From NCBI GenBank assembly GCA_016716745.1, contig JADJVD010000015.1, forward strand, positions 62,001-126,000: a stretch of 64,000 nucleotides of DNA, written 5' to 3'. A program made the translations under genes and the position numbers. Shown here one piece after another: positions 33,061 through 43,345 of the stretch. The stretch's first letter is position 1. Every line of letters begins with the position of its first letter. Below the pieces are notes generated by a model. That model was given only the letters and a program-made list of their open reading frames with translations. It had not been told where the DNA came from and ran no database searches. The DNA comes from Hyphomicrobiales bacterium (GTDB lineage: Bacteria; Pseudomonadota; Alphaproteobacteria; Rhizobiales; Beijerinckiaceae).

Positions 33061-33632
33061 CCCGCCTCGCGCTTCTCCTCGCCGCCGCCCTCGCCCTCGG
33101 GGCCGCCTCGCCCGCGCTCGCCCAGACCGGACGGGCGCAGGCCGTGCTGCCCGGCGGCAATGCGCGCGAGCCCGTCAACATCGAGGCCAACAAGCTGGAA
33201 TGGTTCGACAAGGACCAGCGCGCCGTCTATTCGGGCGACGTCGTCGTGATGCAGGGCGAAAGCTCGATGCGCGCGACCGTGCTGACGATCTTCCTGACCA
33301 AGGCGGACGGCGCGGAGGAAAAGCCCGCCGCCGGCGCGAGCGGGGCGGCGCTCGGCCCCTCCGGCGGCAGCCAGATCAGCCGCATGGAGGCGAGCGGTCC
33401 CGTCACCGTCATCCAGAAGGACTCGATCGGCACGGGCGACCGCGGCGAGTACGAGCGCGCCGCCAACCGGGTGACGCTGATCGGCAACGTCACCCTCGCC
33501 CAGGGCGGCAACGTCACGGTCGGCGACCGGCTGGTCTACGATCTCAACTCCAAGCAGGCGGTCGTGCATTCGGGCGCCAGCAAGGGGCGCGTGCAGGGCG
33601 TGTTCACGCCCGGCGCCGGCGGCAAGAAGTGA
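33057..33632 (+). CDS. lptA: LPS transport periplasmic protein LptA
   Basis: LptA oligomers form the periplasmic bridge that carries lipopolysaccharide to LptDE. The 191-residue protein has a signal peptide (LALLLAAALALGAASPALA) and the OstA-like jellyroll: PVNIEANKLEWFDKDQRAVY, SGDVVVMQGESSMRA and NRVTLIGNVTLAQGGN. Start is GTG 33057, overlapping the lptC stop (GTGA), so translation is coupled. Confidence 0.93.
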   Translation: MTRLALLLAAALALGAASPALAQTGRAQAVLPGGNAREPVNIEANKLEWFDKDQRAVYSGDVVVMQGESSMRATVLTIFLTKADGAEEKPAAGASGAALGPSGGSQISRMEASGPVTVIQKDSIGTGDRGEYERAANRVTLIGNVTLAQGGNVTVGDRLVYDLNSKQAVVHSGASKGRVQGVFTPGAGGKK

Positions 33633-33712
33633 CCCGCCGGTTGCGCGATCCGCGCCTTTTCGTCTAGCCAGTCTTGACAGGTCCGGCGCGCGGCCGCCGG
33701 CGGGAACGATCC

Positions 33713-34552
33713 TTGGACGACACCGTGACGCATGACCCCTCGCGCGCAGGCGCCGCCGAGCGCGCGGCGCTCGCCCCCGACGAGGGCGTCGCCTTCGCGC
33801 CGGAGGGCGCCGTCGCTCGCGCCGAGGACGAGCATCGCCTCGCCGTCTACAATCTCGGCAAGAGCTATGGCGGGCGCGCCGTGGTGCAGGACGTCAGCCT
33901 GTTCGTGCGGCGGGGCGAGGCGGTTGGCCTGCTCGGGCCGAACGGCGCCGGCAAGACCACCGTCTTCTACATGATCACCGGGCTGGTGCGGCCGGACAAG
34001 GGCCAGATCCAGCTCGACGGTTACGACGTCACCGGCCTGCCGATGTATCGGCGCGCCCGGCTTGGCATCGGCTACCTGCCGCAGGAGGCCTCGATCTTCC
34101 GCGGCCTCAACGTCGAGGACAATATCCGCGCCGTGTTGCAGGCGGTCGAGCCCGACAAGGCGACGCGCGAGCGCGAGCTCGACCAGCTGCTCGAGGAGTT
34201 CGACATCGCGCGGCTGCGCAAATCGCCGTCCATCGCCCTTTCCGGCGGCGAGCGGAGGCGCTGCGAGATCGCCCGGGCGCTGGCGAGCCGTCCCTCCTTC
34301 ATGCTGCTCGACGAGCCGTTCGCCGGCATCGACCCCATCGCGGTCGGCGACATTCAGGCGCTGGTGCGGCACCTCACGCAGCGCGGCATCGGCGTGCTGA
34401 TCACCGACCACAACGTCCGCGAGACGCTCGGCCTGATCGACCGCGCCTACATCATCCATTCCGGCCACGTTCTCACCGAGGGCGGGGAGGAGGAGATCAT
34501 CGCCAACCCGGATGTGCGCCGTTTCTATCTCGGCGAAGATTTCCGGATGTGA
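33713..34552 (+). CDS. lptB: LPS export ABC transporter ATPase LptB
   Basis: The cytoplasmic ATPase that powers LPS extraction by LptBFGC. Walker A is GPNGAGKTT (residues 75-83), the signature is LSGGERRRCEIARAL, Walker B is MLLDEPFAGIDP, and the switch histidine is in LITDHNVRETL. It has about 40 extra N-terminal residues compared with E. coli LptB. No ATG is available; TTG 33713 has GGGAAC before it, and GTG 33725 and TTG 33674 are alternatives. Unusually, rpoN does not follow; a CHASE2 cyclase gene starts 12 bp later. Confidence 0.93.
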   Translation: MDDTVTHDPSRAGAAERAALAPDEGVAFAPEGAVARAEDEHRLAVYNLGKSYGGRAVVQDVSLFVRRGEAVGLLGPNGAGKTTVFYMITGLVRPDKGQIQLDGYDVTGLPMYRRARLGIGYLPQEASIFRGLNVEDNIRAVLQAVEPDKATRERELDQLLEEFDIARLRKSPSIALSGGERRRCEIARALASRPSFMLLDEPFAGIDPIAVGDIQALVRHLTQRGIGVLITDHNVRETLGLIDRAYIIHSGHVLTEGGEEEIIANPDVRRFYLGEDFRM

Positions 34553-34564
34553 CATCGTGCGCCG

Positions 34565-36436
34565 ATGAAGGCGCGTCCCTCCCTCTGGCGGCGATGGCGG
34601 CGACGGCTCGGGCCGGCGCTGGTCGCCGGCGCGCTCGTCGCGGGGGCGAGCCTCGCGATCCTGCGGGACTGGCCCGCCGCCGCGACGCAACTGCGCGAGG
34701 CGACCTTCGACGCGATGCTCGCCGCAGCCCCGCGCCCGGCCGCGGGCGGCGAGGTGGCGGTGGTCGACATCGACCGCGCCGCGCTCGACCGCTTCGGCCC
34801 CTGGCCGTGGCCGCGCGAGCGGCTGGCGCAGCTCGTCGAGGCCGTCGCCGCGCAAAAGCCGAAGGCCATCGCGCTCGACGTGCTGCTCGCCGAGGCGCCG
34901 GGGCAGGAGGCGCTCGCCGCCGCGCTCGCCAAGGCGCCGGCCGCGCTCGGCGCCGTGCTCGACCCCGACGGCCAGCCGGCCGCGGCCGAGGGGCTCGCGG
35001 TCGTCTCGACGGGCAGGATCGCGCTCGACGGGATGATGGTGGCGCGCGGGCTCGCCGCGCCGCCGGCGCAGCTTCTCGACGCCGCGCGCGGCGTCGGCGT
35101 CGTCACGCTGCCGGCCGGCGACGGCGTGGTGCGCGCCGCGCCGCTGCTGGCGGGCGGCGGCGGCGCGCTGTTCGCGGGGCTCGCGACCGAGGCGGCGCGG
35201 CTCGCGCAAGGGGACGCGACGCCGCTGCTGGAAGCCGCCACCGCCGAGCGCGGGCAGCGGCTGCGGCTCGGCGCCCTCGTCGCGCCGCTGCCCACCGACG
35301 GGCTGATGCGGCTGCGATTCTCGGACGCGGCGCGGCGCGCGCGACGCACCGTGACCGCCGCCGCCGTGATCGACGGGACGGCGGCGCCGCTGGCGGCCAA
35401 GATCGTCTTCATCGGCGCGAGCGCGCCGGAGGCGGGCGGCCTGCGCGCGACGCCGGCCGACCCCTTCGCTCCCTCGGTGCAGATCCAGGCCGACGCGGCC
35501 GAGCAATGGCTCGAAGGCGCCTTCGCGACGCGGCCGGAGGGCGCGCTGCGCGTCGAGGCGCTCGCCGCCGCCATTCTGGGCGGCGCGGCGATCGTCGCCG
35601 CGCTGGCCTTCGGGCCGGGCCTTGCGGCCGCCGCCGCGCTGACGCTGGCGCTCGGCTGGGCGGCGGCGGCGCAGGCGCTGCTGGTCCAACGCGCGCTGCT
35701 GATCGACGCGGCGACGCCGGCGCTCGTCACGCTCGTCGCCTTCCTCGTCGCGGCGCTGGCGGCGGCGGCGGCGCAGCGGCGCGAGCGGCGCAAGCTCGAG
35801 GCGCGCTTTGCGCAACATCTGTCGCCGGAGGTGGTGCGCCGCATCGCCGCCGATCCCGACAGCCTGCGCCTGAGCGGCGAGGAGCGCACGCTCACCGCGC
35901 TGACCACCGACATCGAGGGCTTCACCGCGCTGACCGAGCGCGTCACGCCGGCCGAGCTGATCGGCCTGCTCGACGACTATCTCGACCGCGTGACGCGCAT
36001 CGTGGTGGCGCATGGCGGCATGGTCGACAAGATCGTCGGCGACGCCGTGCTCGCCTTCTTCAACGCCCCGCTCGATCTCGACGATCACGCCGGCCGCGCC
36101 GTGCGCGCGGCGCTGGCGATCCGCGACGCGACGGAGGCGATGTGCAAGGAGCCCGAACCCGCGCGTCTACGACTCGGGCGCACGCGCATCGGCGTCGAGA
36201 CCGGCAAGGCCGTCGTCGGCGACGTGGGTGGGGCGCGCAAGCTCGACTACACGGCCTACGGCCAGCCGATCAACACGGCCAAGAAGCTCGAAGGCGCGAA
36301 CAAGCTGTTCGGCACGGCGATCGCGGTCGGGCCGGGAACGGTCGCGGCGGCGAGCGGCCTTGCGTTCCGCCGCGTCGGCGCGATCAAGCCCTCGCCGACG
36401 CTCGACGAGATCGCGGTGAGCGAGCCGGTCGGCTGA
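34565..36436 (+). CDS. Class III adenylate cyclase with CHASE2 sensor
   Basis: A 623-residue membrane protein: an N-terminal helix, a periplasmic CHASE2 domain (residues ~45-320, VAVVDIDRAALDRFGPWPWP), three helices (~330-395), then a class III cyclase domain. The metal aspartates are in TTDIEGFT and GDAVLAFFN, and the ATP-selecting Lys and Asp in VDKIVGD and KLDYTAYG. At the transition-state position, Arg of the N-x-A-x-R motif is replaced by Lys (INTAKKLE), which may lower activity. It follows lptB closely and converges on a FecR gene with no gap; CHASE2 and FecR proteins often occur together. Confidence 0.92.
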   Translation: MKARPSLWRRWRRRLGPALVAGALVAGASLAILRDWPAAATQLREATFDAMLAAAPRPAAGGEVAVVDIDRAALDRFGPWPWPRERLAQLVEAVAAQKPKAIALDVLLAEAPGQEALAAALAKAPAALGAVLDPDGQPAAAEGLAVVSTGRIALDGMMVARGLAAPPAQLLDAARGVGVVTLPAGDGVVRAAPLLAGGGGALFAGLATEAARLAQGDATPLLEAATAERGQRLRLGALVAPLPTDGLMRLRFSDAARRARRTVTAAAVIDGTAAPLAAKIVFIGASAPEAGGLRATPADPFAPSVQIQADAAEQWLEGAFATRPEGALRVEALAAAILGGAAIVAALAFGPGLAAAAALTLALGWAAAAQALLVQRALLIDAATPALVTLVAFLVAALAAAAAQRRERRKLEARFAQHLSPEVVRRIAADPDSLRLSGEERTLTALTTDIEGFTALTERVTPAELIGLLDDYLDRVTRIVVAHGGMVDKIVGDAVLAFFNAPLDLDDHAGRAVRAALAIRDATEAMCKEPEPARLRLGRTRIGVETGKAVVGDVGGARKLDYTAYGQPINTAKKLEGANKLFGTAIAVGPGTVAAASGLAFRRVGAIKPSPTLDEIAVSEPVG

Positions 36437-37078
36437 TTACGACAGGAACTGCGCGTTGGCGCGTTCGATCTTGGGCTGGCGCCAGGGCTTGACCTCGGGC
36501 GCGCCGGCGCCGCGCTGGCCGAGCGAGACGCCGTCGCCGACGCCGAGCGCGAGCGAGCGGCGGCCGGAATTGACCACCACCTCGCCGCGATAGACGAAGA
36601 CCTCGAGCGGCGTGTCGAGCTCGCCGGCGAAGAAGCGGGTGCCGCGCACGGCGATGGTCGCGTAGGGCGACTTGACGCTCAGCCCCTTCGGAAAGCCGCC
36701 ATCCTTGCCGTCGAACAGCATCGAGCCGCGCTCGAGCGTGAGTTCGCCGCCGGCGTCGACGAGAAACTTGTCGATGCGCACGCGCGTGTCGGGGCCGAGC
36801 TTCAGCACCGTCGTCTTGCCGAGGCGCATGTCGAGCCGGGAGGCGACGTCGGTGCGGATCAGCTCCTCCAGATAGACCGGCCCCTCCGCGCCGAGCTGGC
36901 GACGACCGGCGAAGGCCTGGCCGACGAGCGAGGTGACCGCGCCGACCGGCTCGGCCGCGAAGGCGGGCGCCGAGCCCACGAAGGCGCCCACCCCTGCGCC
37001 GACGCCGGCGACCAGCGCGCGGCGCGTCAGCGCGAAACGGTTCGTGTCGTCACCGCCGTTGTCATGGCCGCCTGTCAT
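36437..37078 (-). CDS. FecR-domain protein
   Basis: A 213-residue exported protein. The N-terminus TRRALVAGVGAGVGAFVGSA contains Arg-Arg ahead of a hydrophobic stretch, suggesting a Tat signal. The FecR domain is LDMRLGKTTVLKLGPDTRVR, GELTLERGSMLF, then SPYATIAVRGTRFFAG. These single-domain FecR proteins differ from the TonB-coupled FecR and often accompany CHASE2 proteins, as here, where the cyclase gene converges on it end to end. A sensing partnership is inferred from this pairing. Confidence 0.87.
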   Translation of the reverse strand: MTGGHDNGGDDTNRFALTRRALVAGVGAGVGAFVGSAPAFAAEPVGAVTSLVGQAFAGRRQLGAEGPVYLEELIRTDVASRLDMRLGKTTVLKLGPDTRVRIDKFLVDAGGELTLERGSMLFDGKDGGFPKGLSVKSPYATIAVRGTRFFAGELDTPLEVFVYRGEVVVNSGRRSLALGVGDGVSLGQRGAGAPEVKPWRQPKIERANAQFLS

Positions 37079-37162
37079 GTTCTTCTCCGTGGCGCCGGCG
37101 CGCGGCGCGATCGGTTCAGCAATAGACGCAACGGGAAGGCGGCGGACATGCGCGCGCGCACA

Positions 37163-37486
37163 TCACTCGTCCTCGCCGAAGCGGTTGGCGACGAGCTGGG
37201 CGATGGCCTCCAGCGCCGCCTCGGCGTCCTCGCCGCGCGCATGCACGGTGATGGTGGAGCCCTGCCCGGCGCCGAGCGTCAGGATGCCCATGATCGACAG
37301 GCCGCCGACCGTCTCGCCGCAGCGCGTCACGTTGATTTCGGACTCGAACCGCTCGACGCATTGCACGAACTTCGCGGTGGCGCGGGCGTGCAGGCCCTTG
37401 CGGTTGACGATGCGCATCTGGCGCGTCAGCGCGCCGTCGAAGGACGGCGGCGGCGGGCAATCCTCGCTGGTCTGGTCGTCGCTCAT
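37163..37486 (-). CDS. HPr phosphocarrier protein
   Basis: A 107-residue HPr. The phosphoryl-accepting His33 is in KGLHARATAKF and the regulatory Ser64 in VGGLSIMGILTLGAG, both intact. About 20 extra residues lie at the N-terminus (MSDDQTSEDCPPPP). Its start overlaps the end of the EIIA gene (4 bp). With EIIA and HprK it forms the regulatory PTS typical of alphaproteobacteria, which controls other proteins rather than importing sugars. EI and EIIA-Ntr are not in the window. Confidence 0.95.
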   Translation of the reverse strand: MSDDQTSEDCPPPPSFDGALTRQMRIVNRKGLHARATAKFVQCVERFESEINVTRCGETVGGLSIMGILTLGAGQGSTITVHARGEDAEAALEAIAQLVANRFGEDE

Positions 37487-37884
37487 TGGCCGGCCAGCAC
37501 GCGGCTTGCGACGTTGATGTATTTGCGGCCGGCGTCCTGCGCCTGCGCGACCGCCTGATCGAGCGTCGCAATCTCACGCACCGAGGCGAGCTTGATCAGC
37601 ATCGGCAGATTGATGCCGGCGACCACCTCGATCGCGCCGCCGTTCATGACCGAGATCGCCAGATTGGACGGCGTGCCGCCAAACATGTCCGTCAGCAGCA
37701 CGACGCCATGACCGTCGTCGACCGCCTTGACGGCGGCGATGATGTCCTGTCGGCGCTGCTCCATGTCGTCGTCCGGGCCGATCGACACGGTGGCGACCTG
37801 CTTCTGCGGTCCGACGACATGTTCGAGCGCGGCGCGAAACTCCGTCGCCAAATGGCCATGGGTCACAAGGACCATGCCGATCAT
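37483..37884 (-). CDS. PTS EIIA component, mannose/fructose type
   Basis: A 133-residue EIIA-Man domain with the phosphorylatable His9 in VLVTHGHLA, and VLLTDMFGGTPSNLA, the second family motif. No EIIB, EIIC or EIID is nearby, so it is a stand-alone regulatory EIIA. In rhizobia and Brucella-like bacteria the equivalent protein sits between hprK and HPr genes and takes part in metabolic and virulence control. It overlaps the HPr gene. Confidence 0.94.
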   Translation of the reverse strand: MIGMVLVTHGHLATEFRAALEHVVGPQKQVATVSIGPDDDMEQRRQDIIAAVKAVDDGHGVVLLTDMFGGTPSNLAISVMNGGAIEVVAGINLPMLIKLASVREIATLDQAVAQAQDAGRKYINVASRVLAGQ

Positions 37885-38007
37885 TTCACGCAGCTCTCTC
37901 TCTCGACGCGCAGGGGCCGCCCGTTCCCCCGCCCCGTCTCACTGGTCCGGACGCTCATTTTTGTGCATTGCGGCATCAATTTTCAAGCGGATTGATCACA
38001 CAGAAGT

Positions 38008-38469
38008 CTAACGGCTTCTGCGAAGAGACCGCAAGCATGCCAAAATGGCGGCGGCGGAGGCAAGCGGATCCCCCTCTGTCTCCATTCGCGGCACGTCGAC
38101 GCCCGCCAGCGCCGTCCGCCGCTCGGCGGCCTCCGGCAGGCGGGGCGGCCGGCCGGCCGGGCCGGCGAGATCCGCCACGAGGCCGATGACCGCCCGGTCG
38201 AGATGGGGCTGCGCCTCGACGCCGGCGCCGCGCCGCTCGATCCGGCCGGCGAGGGCGGGATGCGGGGCGGCGAGAAGCCGGCCGCCGACGCTCGCCAGAA
38301 TCACCCGGTCGTCGGCGACCAGCCGGGCGAACAGGCGGCGCGAGGCGGCAAGTTCGATCAGGGCGAGGGCGACGGCGCTCTTGCCGGAGCCGGAGGGCCC
38401 GCGCAGCAGCACGCCGATTTCGCCGACCACGACGGCGGTGGCGTGGATGGACGGCGCCGCCTCGCTCAC
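38008..38469 (-). CDS. hprK: HPr kinase/phosphorylase, short alphaproteobacterial form
   Basis: A 153-residue protein containing only the catalytic domain, as usual in alphaproteobacteria (Gram-positive HprK is twice as long). Walker A is RGPSGSGKSAVAL (23-35), followed by LVADDRVIL, which holds the conserved acidic pair. It phosphorylates Ser64 of HPr, linking energy state to PTS output. Its start overlaps the chvG stop, so it is in the chvI-chvG-hprK transcription unit. Confidence 0.93.
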   Translation of the reverse strand: MSEAAPSIHATAVVVGEIGVLLRGPSGSGKSAVALALIELAASRRLFARLVADDRVILASVGGRLLAAPHPALAGRIERRGAGVEAQPHLDRAVIGLVADLAGPAGRPPRLPEAAERRTALAGVDVPRMETEGDPLASAAAILACLRSLRRSR

Positions 38470-40268
38470 GCGGCGGCCCGCAGCCAGACGGTGAAGCGCG
38501 CCCCGGCGACGCGCGGCGCCCCATCCGGCCCCGACGTCTCGCGGTTGGCGGCGCGGATCTCGCCGCCATGCGCCTCGACGATCTGGCGCGAGATCGACAG
38601 ACCGAGGCCGGAATTCTGGCCGAAGCCCTGGTTCGGCCGGTCGGTGTAAAAGCGTTCGAAAATCCGCTCGAAAGCGTGGGCGGGCACGCCCGGCCCGTCG
38701 TCGTCGACGAGGATCGCCACGCCCTCCTCCCCGTCGCGGCCGGGGGCGCGCGCCAGCGAGACGCGCACCTGCCCGCCCTGCGGCGAGAAGGAGCGCGCAT
38801 TGTCGATCAGATTGTTGACGACCTGACCGAGACGCGAGGCGTGGCCCTGCACGGCGTAGGGCCGGCGCAGGCTCGTCGGGGCCGGCGCGACGGAGACGTC
38901 CACGGTGACGCCGTCCGCCCGCGTCACCTGATTGGCGACGGACACGACGGTCTCGATCAGCATGGCGAGATCGACCTCGCCGACGTCGCCGCGCGCCAGT
39001 TCGGCGTCGAGGCGCGAGGCGTCCGAGATGTCGCTGATCAGCCGGTCGAGCCGGCGCACGTCGTGCTGGATGACCTCGAGCAGGCGACCGCGCGCTTCGT
39101 CCGTCTTCACCCGCGGCAGCGTCTCCACCGCGCTGCGCAACGAAGTCAGCGGGTTCTTCAACTCGTGCGCGACGTCGGCGGCGAAACTCTCGATCGCCTC
39201 GATGCGCGAATAGAGCGCCCTCGTCATGTCGCGCAGCGCGCCGGAGAGATGGCCGATCTCGTCGGTGCGGCCGGTGAAGTCGGGAATCTCCTGCCGCGAC
39301 TTGACGCCGCGGCGCACGCGCTCGGCCGCCTCCGCGAGCTTGCGGATCGGCTCGGCGATGCCGCCGGCCAGAAACACCGACAGCACCAGCATCACCGCCG
39401 CCGCGACGAGGAAGATGCGCAGGATGGCCCAGCGCTCGGACGAGATGATCTTGTCGATGTCGCCGCCCTGCGTCGACAGCAGCAGCGCGCCGCGCACGAC
39501 GCGGAAACGCTGAATCGGCACGGCGACGGAGACGATGGTCTGGCCGCGGCCGTTGACGAAGGAGGTGGAGCGGGTGACGCCGGCCAGCGCGGCGACGACG
39601 TCCGGATTGTCGCGGCCTGTCGCCTGCGCGGCCTGCTCGTCCTCGCCGCCCGCCGTCGGGCGGGCGCGGAACGGCGCCTTGACGAAATCCTTCACACGCT
39701 CGAGCCAGTCCTTCTTCTCGGGCGCGGGCGAGGGCAGATCGTAGCGCAGGATGTTGCCGCGCATCGACAGCGAGCGCGAATCGATGACGAGATAGGCGTC
39801 GCGGTCGTAGATGCGGGCGCGCGTGCGCGTCGGCAGGACGAGGCGGCGCAGCACCGGGCCGACGCGCTCGGGATTGATCGAGAATTCGGTCGAGCCGGGA
39901 TCTTCCGTCGCGCTCAGGCTCTCGCCGGGGGCGAGCTGCAACAGCTTCTCGGGATCGAGGGTGATCGCGTCCGTCTCGACATTGGCGGAGGCGGCGATGG
40001 CGGCGGCGATGATCTCGCCCTGCGTGCGCAGGCTCTGCACGCGCGCGTCGATCAGGCCTTCGCGGAACTGGTTGAGATAGAGGAAGCCCAGCAGCAGCGC
40101 GACGAGGCCGCCGAGATTGAGAAAGACGATGCGGCGCGTCAGCGACGAGAAGACGCGCGGCAGCGCGGCGCGCGCGAAGCGGCGCAGCCGCACCAAGGCG
40201 ACGCGACGGGCCGTCGGCCGCGGCGCGGCGCCGGCCCGGCTCGGGTTCGGGCCCGGCGGCGCGCTCAT
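38466..40268 (-). CDS. chvG: ChvG sensor histidine kinase
   Basis: A 600-residue membrane kinase from ATG 40268. It has two membrane helices flanking a ~230-residue periplasmic region, then HAMP (AEPIRKLAEAAERVRRGVKS), the phospho-His box FAADVAHELKNPLTSLRSAV, and the ATPase motifs NNLIDNARSFSP (N box), VDDDGPGVP (G1) and NSGLGLSISRQI (G2). The ChvG/ExoS family senses acid and envelope conditions and controls exopolysaccharide, motility and host interaction genes. It lies downstream of chvI and overlaps hprK. Confidence 0.94.
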   Translation of the reverse strand: MSAPPGPNPSRAGAAPRPTARRVALVRLRRFARAALPRVFSSLTRRIVFLNLGGLVALLLGFLYLNQFREGLIDARVQSLRTQGEIIAAAIAASANVETDAITLDPEKLLQLAPGESLSATEDPGSTEFSINPERVGPVLRRLVLPTRTRARIYDRDAYLVIDSRSLSMRGNILRYDLPSPAPEKKDWLERVKDFVKAPFRARPTAGGEDEQAAQATGRDNPDVVAALAGVTRSTSFVNGRGQTIVSVAVPIQRFRVVRGALLLSTQGGDIDKIISSERWAILRIFLVAAAVMLVLSVFLAGGIAEPIRKLAEAAERVRRGVKSRQEIPDFTGRTDEIGHLSGALRDMTRALYSRIEAIESFAADVAHELKNPLTSLRSAVETLPRVKTDEARGRLLEVIQHDVRRLDRLISDISDASRLDAELARGDVGEVDLAMLIETVVSVANQVTRADGVTVDVSVAPAPTSLRRPYAVQGHASRLGQVVNNLIDNARSFSPQGGQVRVSLARAPGRDGEEGVAILVDDDGPGVPAHAFERIFERFYTDRPNQGFGQNSGLGLSISRQIVEAHGGEIRAANRETSGPDGAPRVAGARFTVWLRAAA

Positions 40269-40317
40269 CGCGGCGCGCGTCCTCCGGCAGGCGGCCCGCC
40301 GCACGCGGCGCGCCCGC

Positions 40318-41016
40318 TCACGCCTCCTTGAAGCGGTAGCCGACGCCGTAGAGCGTCTCGATCATCTCGAAGTCGTCGTCGACGACCTTGAACTTCTTGC
40401 GCAGGCGCTTGATGTGGCTGTCGATGGTGCGGTCGTCGACATAGACCTGATCGTCGTAGGCCGCGTCCATCAGCGCGTTGCGGCTCTTGACGACGCCGGG
40501 GCGCTGGGCGAGCGCCTGCAGGATCAGGAACTCGGTGACGGTGAGGGTGACGTTCTCGCCCTTCCAGGTGCAGGCGTGACGCTCCGGGTCCATGCGCAGG
40601 AGGCCGCGCTCGAGGATGCGCGCCTCGCTCTCCTTCTGGGCGGCCGCCTCCTTCGGATTGGCGCGGCGCAGGATCGCCTTGACGCGCTCGACCAGCAGGC
40701 GCTGCGAGAAGGGTTTGCGGATGAAATCGTCGGCGCCCATCTTGAGGCCGAACAGCTCGTCGATCTCCTCGTCCTTGGAGGTGAGGAAGATCACCGGCAG
40801 GTCGGAGCGCTGGCGCAGGCGGCGCAGCAGCTCCATGCCGTCCATGCGCGGCATCTTGATGTCGAAGATGGCGAGGTCCGGCGGGTTGGTCTTCAGCCCG
40901 TCGAGCGCGGCGGCGCCGTCCGTATAGGTCTGGACCCGCCAGCCTTCCGCCTCCAGCGACAGCGAGACGGAGGTCAGGATGTTGCTATCGTCGTCGACGA
41001 GGGCGATGGTCGGCAT
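40318..41016 (-). CDS. chvI: ChvI response regulator
   Basis: A 232-residue OmpR-type regulator. The receiver has the acidic pocket VDDD, the phospho-acceptor Asp in AIFDIKMPRMDG, and Lys in RKPFSQRLL. The DNA-binding domain shows TVTEFLILQALAQRPGVV and the ChvI-typical ending DDDFEMIETLYGVGYRFKEA. It is divergent from a HugZ remnant and pckA. In rhizobia chvI-chvG lies next to pckA, and this order is kept here. Confidence 0.95.
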   Translation of the reverse strand: MPTIALVDDDSNILTSVSLSLEAEGWRVQTYTDGAAALDGLKTNPPDLAIFDIKMPRMDGMELLRRLRQRSDLPVIFLTSKDEEIDELFGLKMGADDFIRKPFSQRLLVERVKAILRRANPKEAAAQKESEARILERGLLRMDPERHACTWKGENVTLTVTEFLILQALAQRPGVVKSRNALMDAAYDDQVYVDDRTIDSHIKRLRKKFKVVDDDFEMIETLYGVGYRFKEA

Positions 41017-41096
41017 GAAAGGAACTTTCCTCAGCGGCCGGACGGGCCGGGCGCGCCCGGCGGCCGGACCCGCGGTCCCTTCACGCGGGCCGAATT

Positions 41097-41573
41097 GTGA
41101 CAGGATGGCGCCGGCCGAAGGGCGGCGCGCCGTACCCAAGTCAATATAGGCGGCCAGGACTCGCCGCACGCCGCGCGGCGCTGAACGCGACAAGACCCCA
41201 CGACTTTCCGGACTTCTCGTTCTGGCGGATCGAGGCGGACTCCTTCCACATCAATGGCGGCTTCGCGCGCGCCGCCGAGCTTCAACCCGGCCATGTGCTC
41301 ACATCCCTGGCAGGGGCGGAGGAGCTCGTCGACATCGAGGCGGACGCGGTTCAACACATGAATCAGGACCATCCGGAGGCTCTGGAGCGCTACGCCGGCG
41401 CGGCAGGCGAGGGCGGCGGGCCGTGGCGGACGAGCGGAATCGATCCGGAGGGAATCGACCTCGCCGCGGGCGACCGCGCCGCGCGCCTGTTTTTTCCGCA
41501 GCGGGTGGTCGACGGCCGGTCGCTGCGCGCGATGCTGGTCGCGCTCGGCAAGGAGGCCACGACGAAAGGTTGA
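41097..41573 (+). pseudogene. HugZ-like (DUF2470) protein, N-terminal domain missing
   Basis: The frame encodes FPDFSFWRIEADSFHINGGF and HMNQDHPEALERYAG, followed by RTSGIDPEGIDLAAGDRAAR, which match the C-terminal third of HugZ-type heme utilisation/FMN-binding proteins. The N-terminal split-barrel domain that should precede it is absent; chvI occupies that space. No good start codon lies close to the conserved part. I read it as the residue of a truncated gene kept between chvI and pckA. Confidence 0.7.
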
Positions 41574-41731
41574 TCTGAGTTCAGGCATGCGCGAGGCAAA
41601 TCGGTTAAGGCCGTTCCGACAGGTTGCCCGCGCCGTTCGGGAGGACTAAAGGGTCGCGCCATCCCGGCCGACGCTCGGGCGGTTGCGAGTTTCGCAAGGC
41701 GATTCGTTCGCGCATTTTCGACGGAGCCATC

Positions 41732-43341
<1,610 letters not shown>

Positions 43342-43345
<4 letters not shown>

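Noticed and set aside
33536..36088. 850-codon open frame antisense to lptB and the cyclase
   Set aside because: Low-complexity Arg/Gly/Glu composition, no family resemblance, and the plus-strand genes are unambiguous.
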